Shown here piece after piece: positions 1 through 10,500 of a DNA stretch of 64,000 nt. The notes beneath the pieces were generated by a model. That model was not told the origin of the DNA, ran no database searches, and saw nothing but the letters and a program-made list of their open reading frames with translations. Positions within the stretch are counted from its first letter, which is position 1. Each line of letters begins with the position of its first letter. A program made the position numbers and the translations under genes. Source of the DNA: Acanthopleura granulata (taxonomy: Eukaryota > Mollusca > Polyplacophora > Chitonida > Chitonidae); assembly GCA_016165875.1 (NCBI GenBank), contig JABBOT010000009.1:12156370-12220369 (forward strand), given 5' to 3'.

Positions 1-1049
1 CACTACACTCTATGATGAATGATCTTTCTTATGATCCTAATGATTTGAAAATGACACCTTCACAATATTACAACTGATACTTGTAAATCAATCTTACTGC
101 ACGGAGCCTTCAAATGCAGCTACAAGTAGTGCCATCTAGGATGTCAGTTTAAGACAGTTTAACTTCAGCTGAATCTCTGTTTTGTTTTTAAATGAATAAG
201 TCAAGCACTATGTACTACCGAGGGCAATAATGGAAGCCTACACACCCAATCCTGTTCGCTACACAATGGTCCGGTTGATTGTTACAGCTCAAGAAAAGTA
301 TGTGGGGAAGGTGTAGCTAGGTACTGGAAATTGGACAATGTATAATGTTGGCATATAACAGCTGCTAACATTACATAACTGATGCAGATTTAGACATTGG
401 AAAGCAACTGGCAGTGGTTGCAGAGGTTATTTCATGCTACATAAATAGAAAAACTAAATTTTCTCTGTGTGCCTAGTAGCCCCCAAAAATTAAAAGAAAA
501 ACTCAAAATATGCCATGAACTCAACTTGCACTTGTTTCTCATTGCAGTTACCCACCTGAGAAAGTGTTTAAAAATATCCCTGCACTGAGAAAGAAAGTAG
601 GCAATGGGAAATAGAGGAGGCACTGGGAACATGGCGGCACTGCGAAACAAAGGAGGCAATGGGAAACAATGGAGACACTGGGAAACAATGGAGGCACTAG
701 GAAACAAAAGAGGCATTGGGAAACATAGGAGGCATTGGGAAACAGAGGAGACACTGGGAAACAATGGAGGCACTAGGAAACAAAAGAGGCATTGGGAAAC
801 ATAGGAGGCATTGGGAAACAATGGAGACACTGGGAAACAATGGAGGCACTAGGAAACAAAAGAGGCATTGGGAAACATAGGAGGCATTGGGAAACAGAGG
901 AGACACTGGGAAACAAATAGACACTGGAAAACAAAGGAGGCAGTGAGAAAAATTGGAAACACAGAGGGGGAAAAAATGGAAGCCCTGGGACACAGAAAGA
1001 CATCTACTTGTAAATGTTTTCAGACAAGATCTAGTTGAGTGTTCATTAC
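1..1049. other. Probable TRMT2A intron sequence with minisatellite
   Basis: No coding exon could be supported here. The stretch lies 3' of the candidate TRMT2A exon at 1050-1101 on the minus strand, so it is probably intron. Its main content is the tandem array at 604-962; the first 600 bases hold nothing recognisable. The remaining TRMT2A exons, including the methyltransferase domain, must lie left of the window if the gene is intact. Confidence 0.5.
604..962. repeat. 19-bp minisatellite with 76-bp higher-order period
   Basis: About 18 tandem copies of a 19-bp unit close to GGAGGCACTGGGAAACAAT. In the centre the variants come in a fixed order of four (GGAGACACTGGG.., GGAGGCACTAGG.., AGAGGCATTGGG.., GGAGGCATTGGG..) that recurs about three times, giving a 76-bp higher-order repeat. 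The edge units are more diverged. Because 19 is not a multiple of 3, three units make a 19-residue repeat in all frames, which creates long spurious open frames on both strands. Confidence 0.92.
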
Positions 1050-1101
1050 CTTGATTTTCTTTCCTCTTTTTCTGGAGAGGGTCTGCAGAGGGATTGGCTT
1101 T
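1050..1101 (-). CDS. TRMT2A: TRMT2A linker exon (candidate)
   Basis: On the minus strand an acceptor TTTCCTTCACAG precedes KANPSADPLQKKRKENQ and a donor GTAATG follows; 52 nt, entering in phase 0 and leaving in phase 1. The peptide matches the basic linker after the RRM in TRMT2A (P-x-ADP followed by K/R). It is short and the donor is weak, so it needs a transcript. Confidence 0.6.
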
Positions 1102-4100
1102 CTGTGAAGGAAATATCAACTCTTAACTGGTTTGATCACTGTGTTTCACCTAAACTGTGGCCCATAGAAATGCACTCTCAGAAGCACAGTGCATGTGGTT
1201 GATGTGTTGTTCAGCTGATTAGTAAAATGAGAGTTTAACGAAATACTGTGATACATGACTTCCAATTGATTTGTTAACTTCACTCTCGGAGGATGAAGAG
1301 AGAGTTCCTTGCCGGTACAGTGTATATTCTACTAAGCGTTGTTCTCACTGAAGCTGACCTTTCTTTGACAAGTCACAATTTGTTTGGGCACCCTTCACTT
1401 TGAGAGCACATGGCAGTTACATGTCTGTAATGTTTCAAGCCATTCACGTGGTTTTAGCAGGGACTTTTTCCAGCCAGTCCTCAGTTCCTTCTCACCTTGA
1501 CCTTGAGAGTGGATCCCCTCCAGACATGGCCGTCTAGTGCAGACATGGCTGCCTCACGATCCTGCTCACATCTGCAGAGAATGAATGACTGGCAACTTGA
1601 CTGATTTACTGATCTATCTGATCTGTTTTTTTACACCATATCATCTATATTTCACTTATACAAAACAAGCAGACACGGGGGGGGGGGGGGGATCACAGCC
1701 ATCCTCAAGTTACGGGGAGGCCTTCGTACAAAGGGCCAGAGAGGAGGGCAACATGAGCTGGACATGAACTCGCAGATCCCGCACACTGATTATTCGATGC
1801 AACTGTTAACTTACAGTTTACAGTACAAGATCAGATTGACTAATTAACTGACTGACCGATGTTTGATGTTGTGCTCATGAATTTTTCAATTACATGTAGA
1901 TGAAAAGAAGCCAGGATTAAAGTTGGAGTAAATCCTTTGTCACAAACACTCTTAGCTTAAAGCCAAAATACCGAAAGCTGGATTCAAACATGGCAACCTG
2001 ATCAGTAAAGTACCTAGAGATGTTGTCTAAAGCCAGGGAGGTAACTGATACTAGTGATATATGGCATTTAGAAAGCGTGGTTTACATTGTACAAACAGCT
2101 GCATGACCACCTTCAACTGTTCATTGTGACCAAAGTCCCACGAACTGTGAGACTGGAGGGGAGAAGAGGGAAGTCTTCAAGTTCCCTATTCAAGACTCCA
2201 GACATCCAGGCATAAGCGGTTTTACTCGTTAAGGATACCAGAACCACTCAGGAGTGAAATTTGGCCAATTTTTTTTTATTTTTACCTTCTTATTCTCCAT
2301 TCTATCTTTCCTCTCACTTAAAGAAGAAAACCGAATTCAAATTGTAAATACCTGAAATTTGACAAAAAGTATAGCATGTTTTGAACCAAGGCAGTTGTTC
2401 CCCCTGATTAGGGACAATAGCTCACTGAAGGAGTGTTACCTGCTGTGAATAGACACACCTGTGGTAAATGTCTATTGACTCCTGCTATAAATTGTGCATG
2501 GTTGCTTGGGTAAACTACCCTAAAAGACTTGTTAACTAAAACAACAACCTTAATCATCCCACCAGGGTGCCACTGGGAAGGGGTTTATAAACACATTCTA
2601 GCTGGGTTCACTCGGAAATGTCAAGCCAAAACATCAATTTCCGCTATGATGGAACAGGGTATGATTTAAAATTTAACATGAGTAGGTGCATGTGTTCACA
2701 TTTTAACTGGAGGCAGAACAATTTTTGAAAAACAGTTCTAATGTTTTTCAAACTTTCCCTTTATTTTGAATAATATTAAAGTTATGTAAACTTTAAATTT
2801 TTTTTCCGAAACATATATACATATGGCAATATTTGATCAATATTTTGGGCTACACAAGGCAAAATGTGTAATTTTGCCCACAAGGGGTTCTAGTATCCTT
2901 AATAGGGCATTCTGCTTCACAGTCCAAAACTACGTTTCGTTAACGTTCATAATTTACATGTGCTATGTAGATTGCTCCGTAAAAAAACATACTGTAATAT
3001 CTGGTTGTTATTAACCATAGTTCTCACAATATTGTGAAGTGTTGTTTAATTTCCTATCTCTTCTTTGTTATTTTTCACCCCGATGTCTGCTTGCCACTGC
3101 CTCAAGCAGGTGAGGTGCCTGGATGTCTGCGGTTTTGAATCCAAGGTCGAGTTTAAACAGACATGTTGTGTGTCCCACTGATTGAAAGGCAGGCATATTA
3201 ACCAGTGCTTTGGTCTCAAGTTTGGATAAGTGTCAAAAATAAGTACAAAACTGTTAAGTTTCAAACCAATTTGCTATAGAGGGAACTCGGCCAATTAAAT
3301 TTGGCACTATATTGAGTTAAACTCTAAAATGTTGAAATGTCACCAAAACTGTTGTATTATTATTTATTTATTTATTTATTTGACTGGTGGTTTACACTGT
3401 ACTCAAAATTATTTCACTTATACGACGGAGACCAGCATTATAGTGGGAGGAAAAGGGGCAGAGCCCGGGGTAAACCTACAACCATTCGCAGGTTGCTGGT
3501 GGACCTACCCATGTATGACCAGAGAGGGAGGGTATTGTTTCTAACATGTGTTTACATTATAGACACTTCTTCACTCTTATAGTGTAACAATGCAGACAGA
3601 ATTTGCCATAACTCTTACCGGAAGGTAATGTAAGCAAAAGTTTTGTACGGAAGGGCTTTGATTTTGTTCGGCTTCAATTTCAAACTGATCAGTTTTTTCT
3701 TCAGTTGCTGGAAAAAAAGAAAAAGAAATGTTGCAACATATAACTTGTAATAAAGAAGTAATAAATGCATTTTGAATCTAACAAAAACTATATCAACACA
3801 CAACATGTTCTCCATGTTCGAATGTACAAATAATATTATAAATATTTACAATCATTCACCTCATTTTTTATATTTATTACTACATCGGAAAATGAAATTT
3901 GAAAGATATCTGCTAAGCTTACCCCAAAACCAAACTTTAGTGGTAAATTACTCAGCTCAATCTTGAAGATCTCAGACGTAAATTCATCTCTCTTGAGATA
4001 AAAATATGGGTCGACTGCTTCAGAACTTTCTGCAGGTTTATTATCTCCCGCCTCATTAGGGTCATCCACTTGATCCTCATTCCGAGTGGCATTTTGATCA

Positions 4101-4258
4101 TCAATCTCAACATGCTCAGTTCCATCAACTGGGCCACCCTCTGGAGCCTCTTTAGGGGAATCCCCAGCATTCTCTTCAGCAACATCTTCTACCCTATTCT
4201 CAGTTTGGTCATCCATTCCACCAATCATGACTTCACTTTCAGTTTGGCTTGTCTCCAT
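1050..4258 (-). CDS. TRMT2A: TRMT2A, tRNA (uracil-5-)-methyltransferase homolog A, 5' part
   Basis: Partial gene on the minus strand. TRMT2A is the S-adenosylmethionine-dependent enzyme that makes 5-methyluridine at position 54 of cytosolic tRNA. Three coding exons are proposed: 4258-3923, 3707-3619 and 1101-1050. They encode an acidic low-complexity N-terminus, the motif DEFTSEIFKIELSNLP that opens the RRM-like domain (human DDLFTSEIFKLELQNVP), the following RRM strands ending KTFAYITF (human CAFVTF), and the basic linker KANPSADPLQKKRK (human RPKADPMARRRR). The exon for the end of the RRM was not found between 3619 and 1101. The catalytic part lies outside the window. Head-to-head with RANBP1, as in mammals. 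Identification is from remembered human sequence and is firm for the two right-hand exons, weaker for 1050-1101. Confidence 0.85.
1618..1775 (-). repeat. Degenerate mollusc-type SINE with poly-G run
   Basis: Starts with a decayed tail (TTTACACCATATC...ATTTCACTTATAC) and ends with text matching the 5' half of the SINE at 48999-49245 (GAGGGCAACATGAGCTGGAC). The middle is replaced by a run of 15 G (1677-1691). Confidence 0.6.
1776..3094. other. Probable TRMT2A intron, no supported feature
   Basis: AT-rich sequence without a supported exon or repeat. A 31-nt segment at 2286-2316 on the minus strand is flanked by an acceptor (TTCTTCTTTAAG) and a donor (GTAAAA) and would fit the reading phase between the TRMT2A exons; see findings. 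Confidence 0.4.
3095..3225 (-). repeat. tRNA-derived SINE head, degenerate
   Basis: On the minus strand a tRNA-like A box (ACTGGTTAATATG) and, about 60 bases on, a B box (GGATTCAAAACC) are present, as in the 5' head of a tRNA-derived SINE. No acceptor-stem pairing is evident, so a working tRNA gene is unlikely. Confidence 0.45.
3354..3545 (-). repeat. Mollusc-type SINE, 5'-truncated
   Basis: Minus-strand copy. The plus strand reads a TTTATTTATTTATT tail, then GGTGGTTTACACTGTACTCA, a TTTCACTTATACGACGG block and GGGGCAGAGCCCGGGGTAAA. These match the copies at 48725-48990 and 48999-49245. The tRNA head is incomplete. Confidence 0.85.
3619..3707 (-). CDS. TRMT2A: TRMT2A exon, middle of RRM-like domain
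   Basis: Minus strand; a strong polypyrimidine acceptor (TCTTTTTTTCCAG) precedes QLKKKLISLKLKPNKIKALP, then YKTFAYITF, then a donor GTAAGA. 89 nt, entering in phase 0 and leaving in phase 2. Lys-Pro-x-Lys and FAYITF line up with the human LQPHKTKLF...CAFVTF segment. Confidence 0.85.
3923..4258 (-). CDS. TRMT2A: TRMT2A first coding exon
   Basis: Minus strand, from METSQTESE to KFGFG, donor GTAAGC, phase 0. The first 80 residues are acidic and rich in Glu, Asp, Asn and Gln; residues near the end (DEFTSEIFKIELSNLP) start the RRM-like fold. An upstream in-frame ATG at 4289-4291 would add 11 residues; the ATG at 4256-4258 was preferred because its context (AAAATGG) is better. A possible acceptor TTTTCATTGCAG lies just upstream, so a non-coding first exon may exist further right. 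Confidence 0.85.
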
Positions 4259-4689
4259 TTTGGTACACGTACAGGTATGTGTTTCCTTCATGTACTTTCA
4301 CTGCAATGAAAAGCATTAACAGTAATATAATATCAAAGAAATGTAAAAATACTGCACATCAAAAAAACTGGTTTGTGACACTTCATGTTGACATTTCTTA
4401 ATTAACTTCATTTTACAAAATTAATTTTACATATTATCTTTTTTTGGTGTCTTAAGAAGTTTCTTGTTCTGTGAGTTCAAAGAATCAGATGCTGAAAGTT
4501 GGCTCTGTTCACAGAAACCATAAATATGTTGATATTACCAAAACAGGACAAGAAACCAAAGCTTTGCCAAGTATTTTCAATATTTATTATCTGATTGACA
4601 TTTAATGATATATTTCTAGACTTAAATGATGGCAGTTATTTTTGTAAATGAAGGCCATCAGAGCTCCTGGATTAATCAACTTCCATCTG

Positions 4690-4905
4690 CAAAGTACCTC
4701 GCACTAATCTCCTCACTTCAACCTGTGGCCAAAAAGGAAATAGTGGTCGCAGTAAACCAGCGACCGTTGGCAAGTTTCTGATGGACTTTCCCACGTGGCG
4801 TACAGACATGAACCGGCTACCAAATGATGTTAAATGAACACGACACTGCACCATTAGCCCTTCTAACAGCATCAACCACTTATTGTCAGAACAGGGGAAT
4901 CCACC
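4690..4905 (-). repeat. Dispersed tRNA-derived repeat (family 2)
   Basis: Plus strand reads GGTCGCAGTAAACCAGCGACC, then GTTGGCAAGTTTCTGATGGA, then CTTTCCCACGTGGCGTACAG. The same order of blocks recurs at 22986-23200, 29365-29430 and 59436-59600, and in reverse at 5829-6070 and 12110-12300. Confidence 0.65.
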
Positions 4906-5828
4906 AATTCCTTGTGCAATGCTGGTATGAAACTCACTCTGTTTTGATGATTATATGTACTGTTTCAATGAACTTATCTGTCTTGCTGCTGTTTGACCAC
5001 CTTACATTTTATATTTTAGGTCCATTTCAAGGCGTTTTTCTCAGCTACATATGGGTCAAGTCTATACAATATACAATGGAACTGCCAGCAAACTACTAAA
5101 CTTTACATGAATTCTTTTTTCTAGGTTTCATTTTCATGTATTATAGTTCTTAAAAATGATAATAACTGATCATACTTTGTGAAGTACAGGAGCCAATTAG
5201 TGCCATACAAAACAAATATTTTCAAATAAAAACACATCTTGTAATTAGGAGACACTTTCTCGTAATTATGAGAAAGCTACAAGAAAACTATGTCGTAATT
5301 ACCAGAGAATTCCTGGTACCATAAAATATTTTTTTCTCACAAAACATCAGTAGCCTTGCTGATGTCCTGCGGTGCTGATCTGTCTCTAAATAAACTCGGC
5401 AACTCCCAGAATAGCAGAGTGAAACTACCCCTTGAATAATCCTTGTGACCACAGAATTCTCTTAAATGTCCTGATAGATAAAACAATTCTGTGTATATGA
5501 GCTAGGGAGCAGCCGATATGAGAATAACTTTACCCGAGATCAAACTAGAAGAGAACTGAAGTATGCTTGTCCACCTCTGCATGATACAAAATGCAGGGAG
5601 TTACATGTAGGCAATATAGAATTACAAGAATAACCCATATAAGTATCTTGTACTGGAAACCATCTCTTACTTATGAGAAAACTATCTCATAATTACAAAA
5701 TTTATTTTTAAAAAAATTTTTTGGGCATAGCACTAATTAACTGTCCTCTGTACTGAACAGCAGATTCAGATCAGCCATCAGTATTAAGTGTGGGTCCAAG
5801 CTGTGCATGCTGATTAACAGCTGACAGG

Positions 5829-6070
5829 TTGGCTTGTGGGTCAGTAGAGATGCTGGATTATCAACAGACCAGGATCTCTGGGTTCATATCTCGCCTTGGA
5901 CAGGAATTTGGTTCAAATCTGGCCTTTGACAGGGAAGTTGTAGCTTTCACTACTTGTAAGGCCTTAACTGGTGAGAATTTGTGGTCAGCCATGTTTTCGT
6001 GGAGGTTTACGCGGACAATTTGTCTTCCACCAAAATGATGTGCATATCTGTTGAGGCCTAACTTATTTAT
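5829..6070 (+). repeat. Dispersed tRNA-derived repeat (family 2), with head
   Basis: The head carries an A-box-like TGGGTCAGTAGAG and a B-box-like GGGTTCATATCTC. It is followed by a tail with GTGGAGGTTTACGCGG and the block CCACCAAAATGATGTGCATA, which matches the reverse complement of the other copies. This is the copy that shows the family is tRNA-derived. Confidence 0.55.
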
Positions 6071-7484
6071 AAGTCACATGTGGGACTGAAAGTTCATCAG
6101 CAATTTGCCACTTAAGTTAGATGGTCTATCTCAGGCAATACGGTTTTCCTCCACCCATAAAACTGAATGTCATCGTGAAAGTGAAAATTTTTTGAGAATG
6201 CAGGTTAACAACAATGAAATAAAGAAATAAACTGATGAGACTTTACTACGCCTTGCTCAACTTACCAATGCAACCTACCGAAATTTGTTGTCGTATGCAC
6301 TGACATCGAAGTTCATCAGAACTTAGGCCTATACTGTTCAGAATAACCCTGGCCGTAAAAAAAAAAAAAAATTTAAAAAGTACATGTAAAAAATGTCTAG
6401 ACAACTTACAAGTGCTACTTTGTCAGAAATTAAGATGAACTGACCAGTAGAAAACATTTACATTTTCGCACACTGGCCATCACACGCGTGGTTTCGATTT
6501 ACGCTCAAGCGGAAGTGCATGTTGTAGGGTTATGGGAACAAGGTCAATCAAGTAGTTTCCATTACCGGGCTGTGGAGTGTCAGAAATAGCCATGCAACTG
6601 AGCATTCCGCAACAATGAAAATATATAACTTTGAATTAACCAATCTGAATTTAGCTGCTCTTTTTTTTACAACACTTCTTCTGCCAGAAAACAAAAACAC
6701 AAAGTCTAAATATTCAAGGTATCCCGGGAAAACAGGCGTTAAGATTGGAAACTTTAATTAATGTTACACGTGCATATTGTTGAACTGTGCAAGTATAATT
6801 TAGGTAGTGTCTTGTAAATCCAATCACCTCTTCAAATCTTGCACCCTTCTTTTTCTTTTTAACTTTTTCATTAAGCATAAGACAGCAACACTGCGAATTA
6901 AAATGTTCGTTTTGTGAGGATCATGAAGATACTAATGATAAATTATGTTCATTGGTCTATTCATCTCTCCATCGTGAGAAACAGTTGGGAATTTCCAGTA
7001 CATTGAACATTTCTGATTTTCGAATTTTATTAGGTGTATTTTTATATCAGAAGGAGACTTCTTTGACTTCAGTGAAAATTTAGAACTTCACTACAATGCT
7101 TATGGTTTTTGGTACTGAAAGTTGCAATCTTGATAAATGTGCCCTAATATGGCATCAGTCAGGTGGTCAATATTTTAAGATGTGCGGCCCAAAATCTGAA
7201 TTTTAATTTAAGTCAGAAATGGTTTTGTAAAACTGGCCCCAGTCTTTAGTAAATCATCACTTCTGCGCGTTTCTTGTTAATATCCATGGAGAAGTCCAAG
7301 ATTTTCAATACAACAAAATGGCAGACACCGCTCGGCTATTTATGTACATAAGACTCATTACCTCTTTCTAGAAAAAACCGCGAAATAAAAAGAAAATATT
7401 TTGCTTAATTTTAAACACGGATTTACTTTGGGCTGTACATGTTTATTTGGCGAAAGAAAGGCAAATTACATGGGATTAAGGTAA

Positions 7485-7516
7485 CCGGAAGTGAATGTGA
7501 TAATCGTCGCGGGAAG
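7485..7516 (+). promoter_or_regulatory. Putative RANBP1 promoter: ETS and E2F-like sites
   Basis: CCGGAAGT (7485-7492), an ETS site, and GCGGGAAG (7509-7516), close to the E2F consensus, lie 65-95 bases before the RANBP1 ATG. Mammalian RANBP1 is cell-cycle controlled through E2F, so the sites make sense, but function here is inferred. No TATA box is seen. Confidence 0.45.
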
Positions 7517-7579
7517 AGGAGGAAAGGAGGGAAAAATCATTTCTTGTGGAAGTCTATCTTGGCTCATCAAAGAGTTTAA

Positions 7580-7594
7580 ATGGCTAACCAAAGT
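7580..7594 (+). CDS. RANBP1: RANBP1 exon 1
   Basis: Encodes only MANQS, context TTTAAATGG, then donor GTGAGT; phase 0. Short first coding exons are hard to prove by eye; the support is the start codon, the strong donor, matching phase and the promoter-like sites just upstream. Confidence 0.75.
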
Positions 7595-10500
7595 GTGAGT
7601 TGTAGTAATACATATTCTTTAGTCTCGTTGTTACAAGTCTGGAGTTTTATTTTGAGGATGGCTTATTTTTTCGAGTAGAAAAACGGCTTTTTTCCAGTAT
7701 GCCCTTCTCATGGCGTTCATTGGAAACAACAACAACGCTGCGTTGGTATAATCAGTTTTCTAGCCAAAAAATTAGAACTCCTTTGGTCACTCCTTCAGTG
7801 TGACATTGGACGATTTGCAATTTTACGAAGGTGCCATTGTCTGAGTAACTAACTTTCATGTGTAAATCTGTTTGTCTCAGTAGGTAGTGATATTTCACTC
7901 ATTGTTGACACCTCTCTAGCCCAAGTCCAAGGTTGCTCAGACGTTAGAAGTTGAAATAGAAATGACGTGGTCGCTCGATTTCCACGTCTGAAACCTGTCC
8001 TATACTCTATCGTGCGTTGATGAGGTCTGTTTTTTTAACCGGCCCTCTACACTAGCAAACAAGTCAAACATGGGTCTAAATTGTTACAAAACTCCTGCCC
8101 GGAATCATATATGACTACACAACATGTTATTTAGGTAAATAACAAAAATTTTGCTTACAAAATTTATAGCTTGAGACTGGCATCCCCAAATGGTAACTGC
8201 CAGAAAACTGCCCATTGTTGTTACATGTTCAACGTGTCTGAGTGCTTCAAGCAAATTGAGAGGGAGTCGTTTTGAATTTGCCTTAGATGGGCAACGGTGA
8301 CCAAAATAAATTAGATAGGCTAAATAAAATGGTGTGTAATCACCCAGGATTCCAGAGAGTAGTTTTGTTACAGTTTTAGGCTCACATGTTAGGCACGTTT
8401 CATGGACCTGGATGGCTGGTTTAAAAGCCAGACTGCATCGCTGCACGGTAGAGTATAGGACAGATCAACCACGTCATTTCTAATGCAAATTCCAATGTCT
8501 GAGCAACCTTGGACTACTCTAGCCCAAAATAGTTACTTCTCTCACTCTCTTTTCACTTCGTTGATTGGGTGTTGGGGCCACAGTTAGTCTGAGTTTGCTC
8601 TGGTCTTAAGTTGGGCAAAATTTGGATCAGCCATAGAATGACCCCAAACCAACATCATACAGCACCCCATGTAATACTGTTGCACAACTCCCTTACAATT
8701 TTTACAAGGCGTTTGAACAAAAAAATAGACATGATAAACTAAGGTGTGATGATAAAACTTCAGTCAGGAAGGTTTGTTATCTTTTTTCTTTGTCATTCTT
8801 TGGCGTGCACAATGTCCATCGTTTATTTTCACTGGTGTGAGGACACAAGAATCTTCGAACATGCACAACTACGTACAACAAGCCTTGCTTCACCATCTTC
8901 CACTGGCTATAACTGGGGCACAAGTGGTGATGTGTCTCGAGTGACTGCATGGGAAATTCCACAGCAACTGCTGTTTCCCGTCTCAAGATCCGACCCTGGT
9001 GTTCATTTTTAGTGGTTGCTGTGGGATTTCCCATGCAGTCCTGTAAGTCTCGAAAATACAACTTTCAAGGTTAGCAAGACTGTTAACTTTCTCTCTAGGT
9101 TCTATTCCTGTATGTTTTGAAAAGTGGGACCCTATCTGGGTTTACTGGCGCATGTGATGATTCTGATGTGACTGAAGTCACTGTTGAATGTCACAGATGT
9201 CTGATGCAGGGATCTCAAGTCCCTAGAAAACTCTCTGGATGTGATTTGGGTTATATCATTTCTAAACAATATGGAGGGGACTTTTCGCAGACTTCAGGAC
9301 CTAAACGTTCACAAATCTGAGTAGTTTTGGAAGTTTTGGCTGTACATCCCATCTGTCAGTCGTTACACAATTTTATATATATGGCTGACTGTATACAATG
9401 CTCAAAAATTCGTTATTTTTTTGTATTTAGGAAGCATATTGCTAGTAAATATAAATTACCATTGGTAAACTCTGTGAGCAGATAGATTGTACATTCTCCA
9501 AGCAAGCTGGCGAATAAAAAAATAAGAATTAAAATCCACTTGCCAATGTGTGCATGGCTCTCTTTCCCAGGGGTTTTTCTGGCAACTTTCTTGTAGTGGT
9601 AACCACAACAAGAAATATGAGAAAATTGAGTTCTAGTCAAATTTTGTTTTGACTTTGGATGAAATAAATGAGTTTTAGATACATTGGTGATTAAAAATAT
9701 TGAGTTTTCTGATTGGTTCAAATTGAGTTTCTGTAAAAGACATTGGCTAGAAAAACCTCTGCCTTCCTTAAAGTGCCAATCTGGTCAGAATACACATTGC
9801 GTAGAAATATTACAGTGATATGAAAGAAATCCTACGGAGTAAGCCTAACACCAATGTTTCAAAAGGATTTTTGATGAATTAGACTATTTCACCCATATAA
9901 GTGAAGATTCCTTGAAAAACAAAATCTTCGTCTGTGTCCGTAAAATTGTCCTGATATGATGTGATAATATTCCTTGTATGACGTGGAATCGGGCAGATGT
10001 GACGTTCAGTAAGGCATTGATGCTGGAATAACGTCAAGACCATTTGAAGGGGCAGTGTACAGCGATTTATGACATCATGTATTCGTGGCTGACTTCACAC
10101 CAGGCAGAGTGGAAGGGACAAATATTTTGTTTCCATATACTCTGACGAAATGTACAGTATTGATTTTAATAAGCTGCATTATTTTCGCAGTAGAGGAAAA
10201 CAATTCAGATTGTCCCACTCTTTATCAATTCGCCTTGCTTTTAAGACACAGATGTTTTGATACCAAAGTAGCGCTCTAAGTATGTGAGGCCTTTCTGGAC
10301 TCATGCTTTGGAAATATTAGTTGTTTTCGCTTGATTGAAGTGCACATGAAATTGCGAACATACGGAATAAACACAGGTCAAAAGAGTTGATTTTACCATT
10401 CCCCATCAGCATATGATGGAATTTTGGAAGTGGCAGATCAGCCAGATCTATGTCATGTTCATGCTTGTGTCCACCAGGTGGTGCTCCGCGTCCACTGCTT

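Larger units (their letters stand above)
4259..7484. other. TRMT2A-RANBP1 head-to-head intergenic region
   Basis: About 3.2 kb between divergent start codons, far longer than the compact shared promoter known for the mammalian pair. It contains two copies of a dispersed tRNA-derived repeat (4690-4905 and 5829-6070) and no convincing exon. Confidence 0.6.

Noticed and set aside
432..1119. Long open frames on both strands with a repeated SQCLLCFP-like peptide
   Set aside because: They are translations of the 19-bp minisatellite; any frame without a stop in the unit stays open.
1440..1530. Minus-strand GEKELRTGWKKSLLKP as the missing TRMT2A RRM exon
   Set aside because: Superficial likeness to KALRVLHGALWKGR, but too short, no good acceptor, and the possible donor does not fit the phase.
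8105..8446. 113-codon minus-strand open frame
   Set aside because: Lies inside the fold-back element and shows no domain, start context or conservation evidence.
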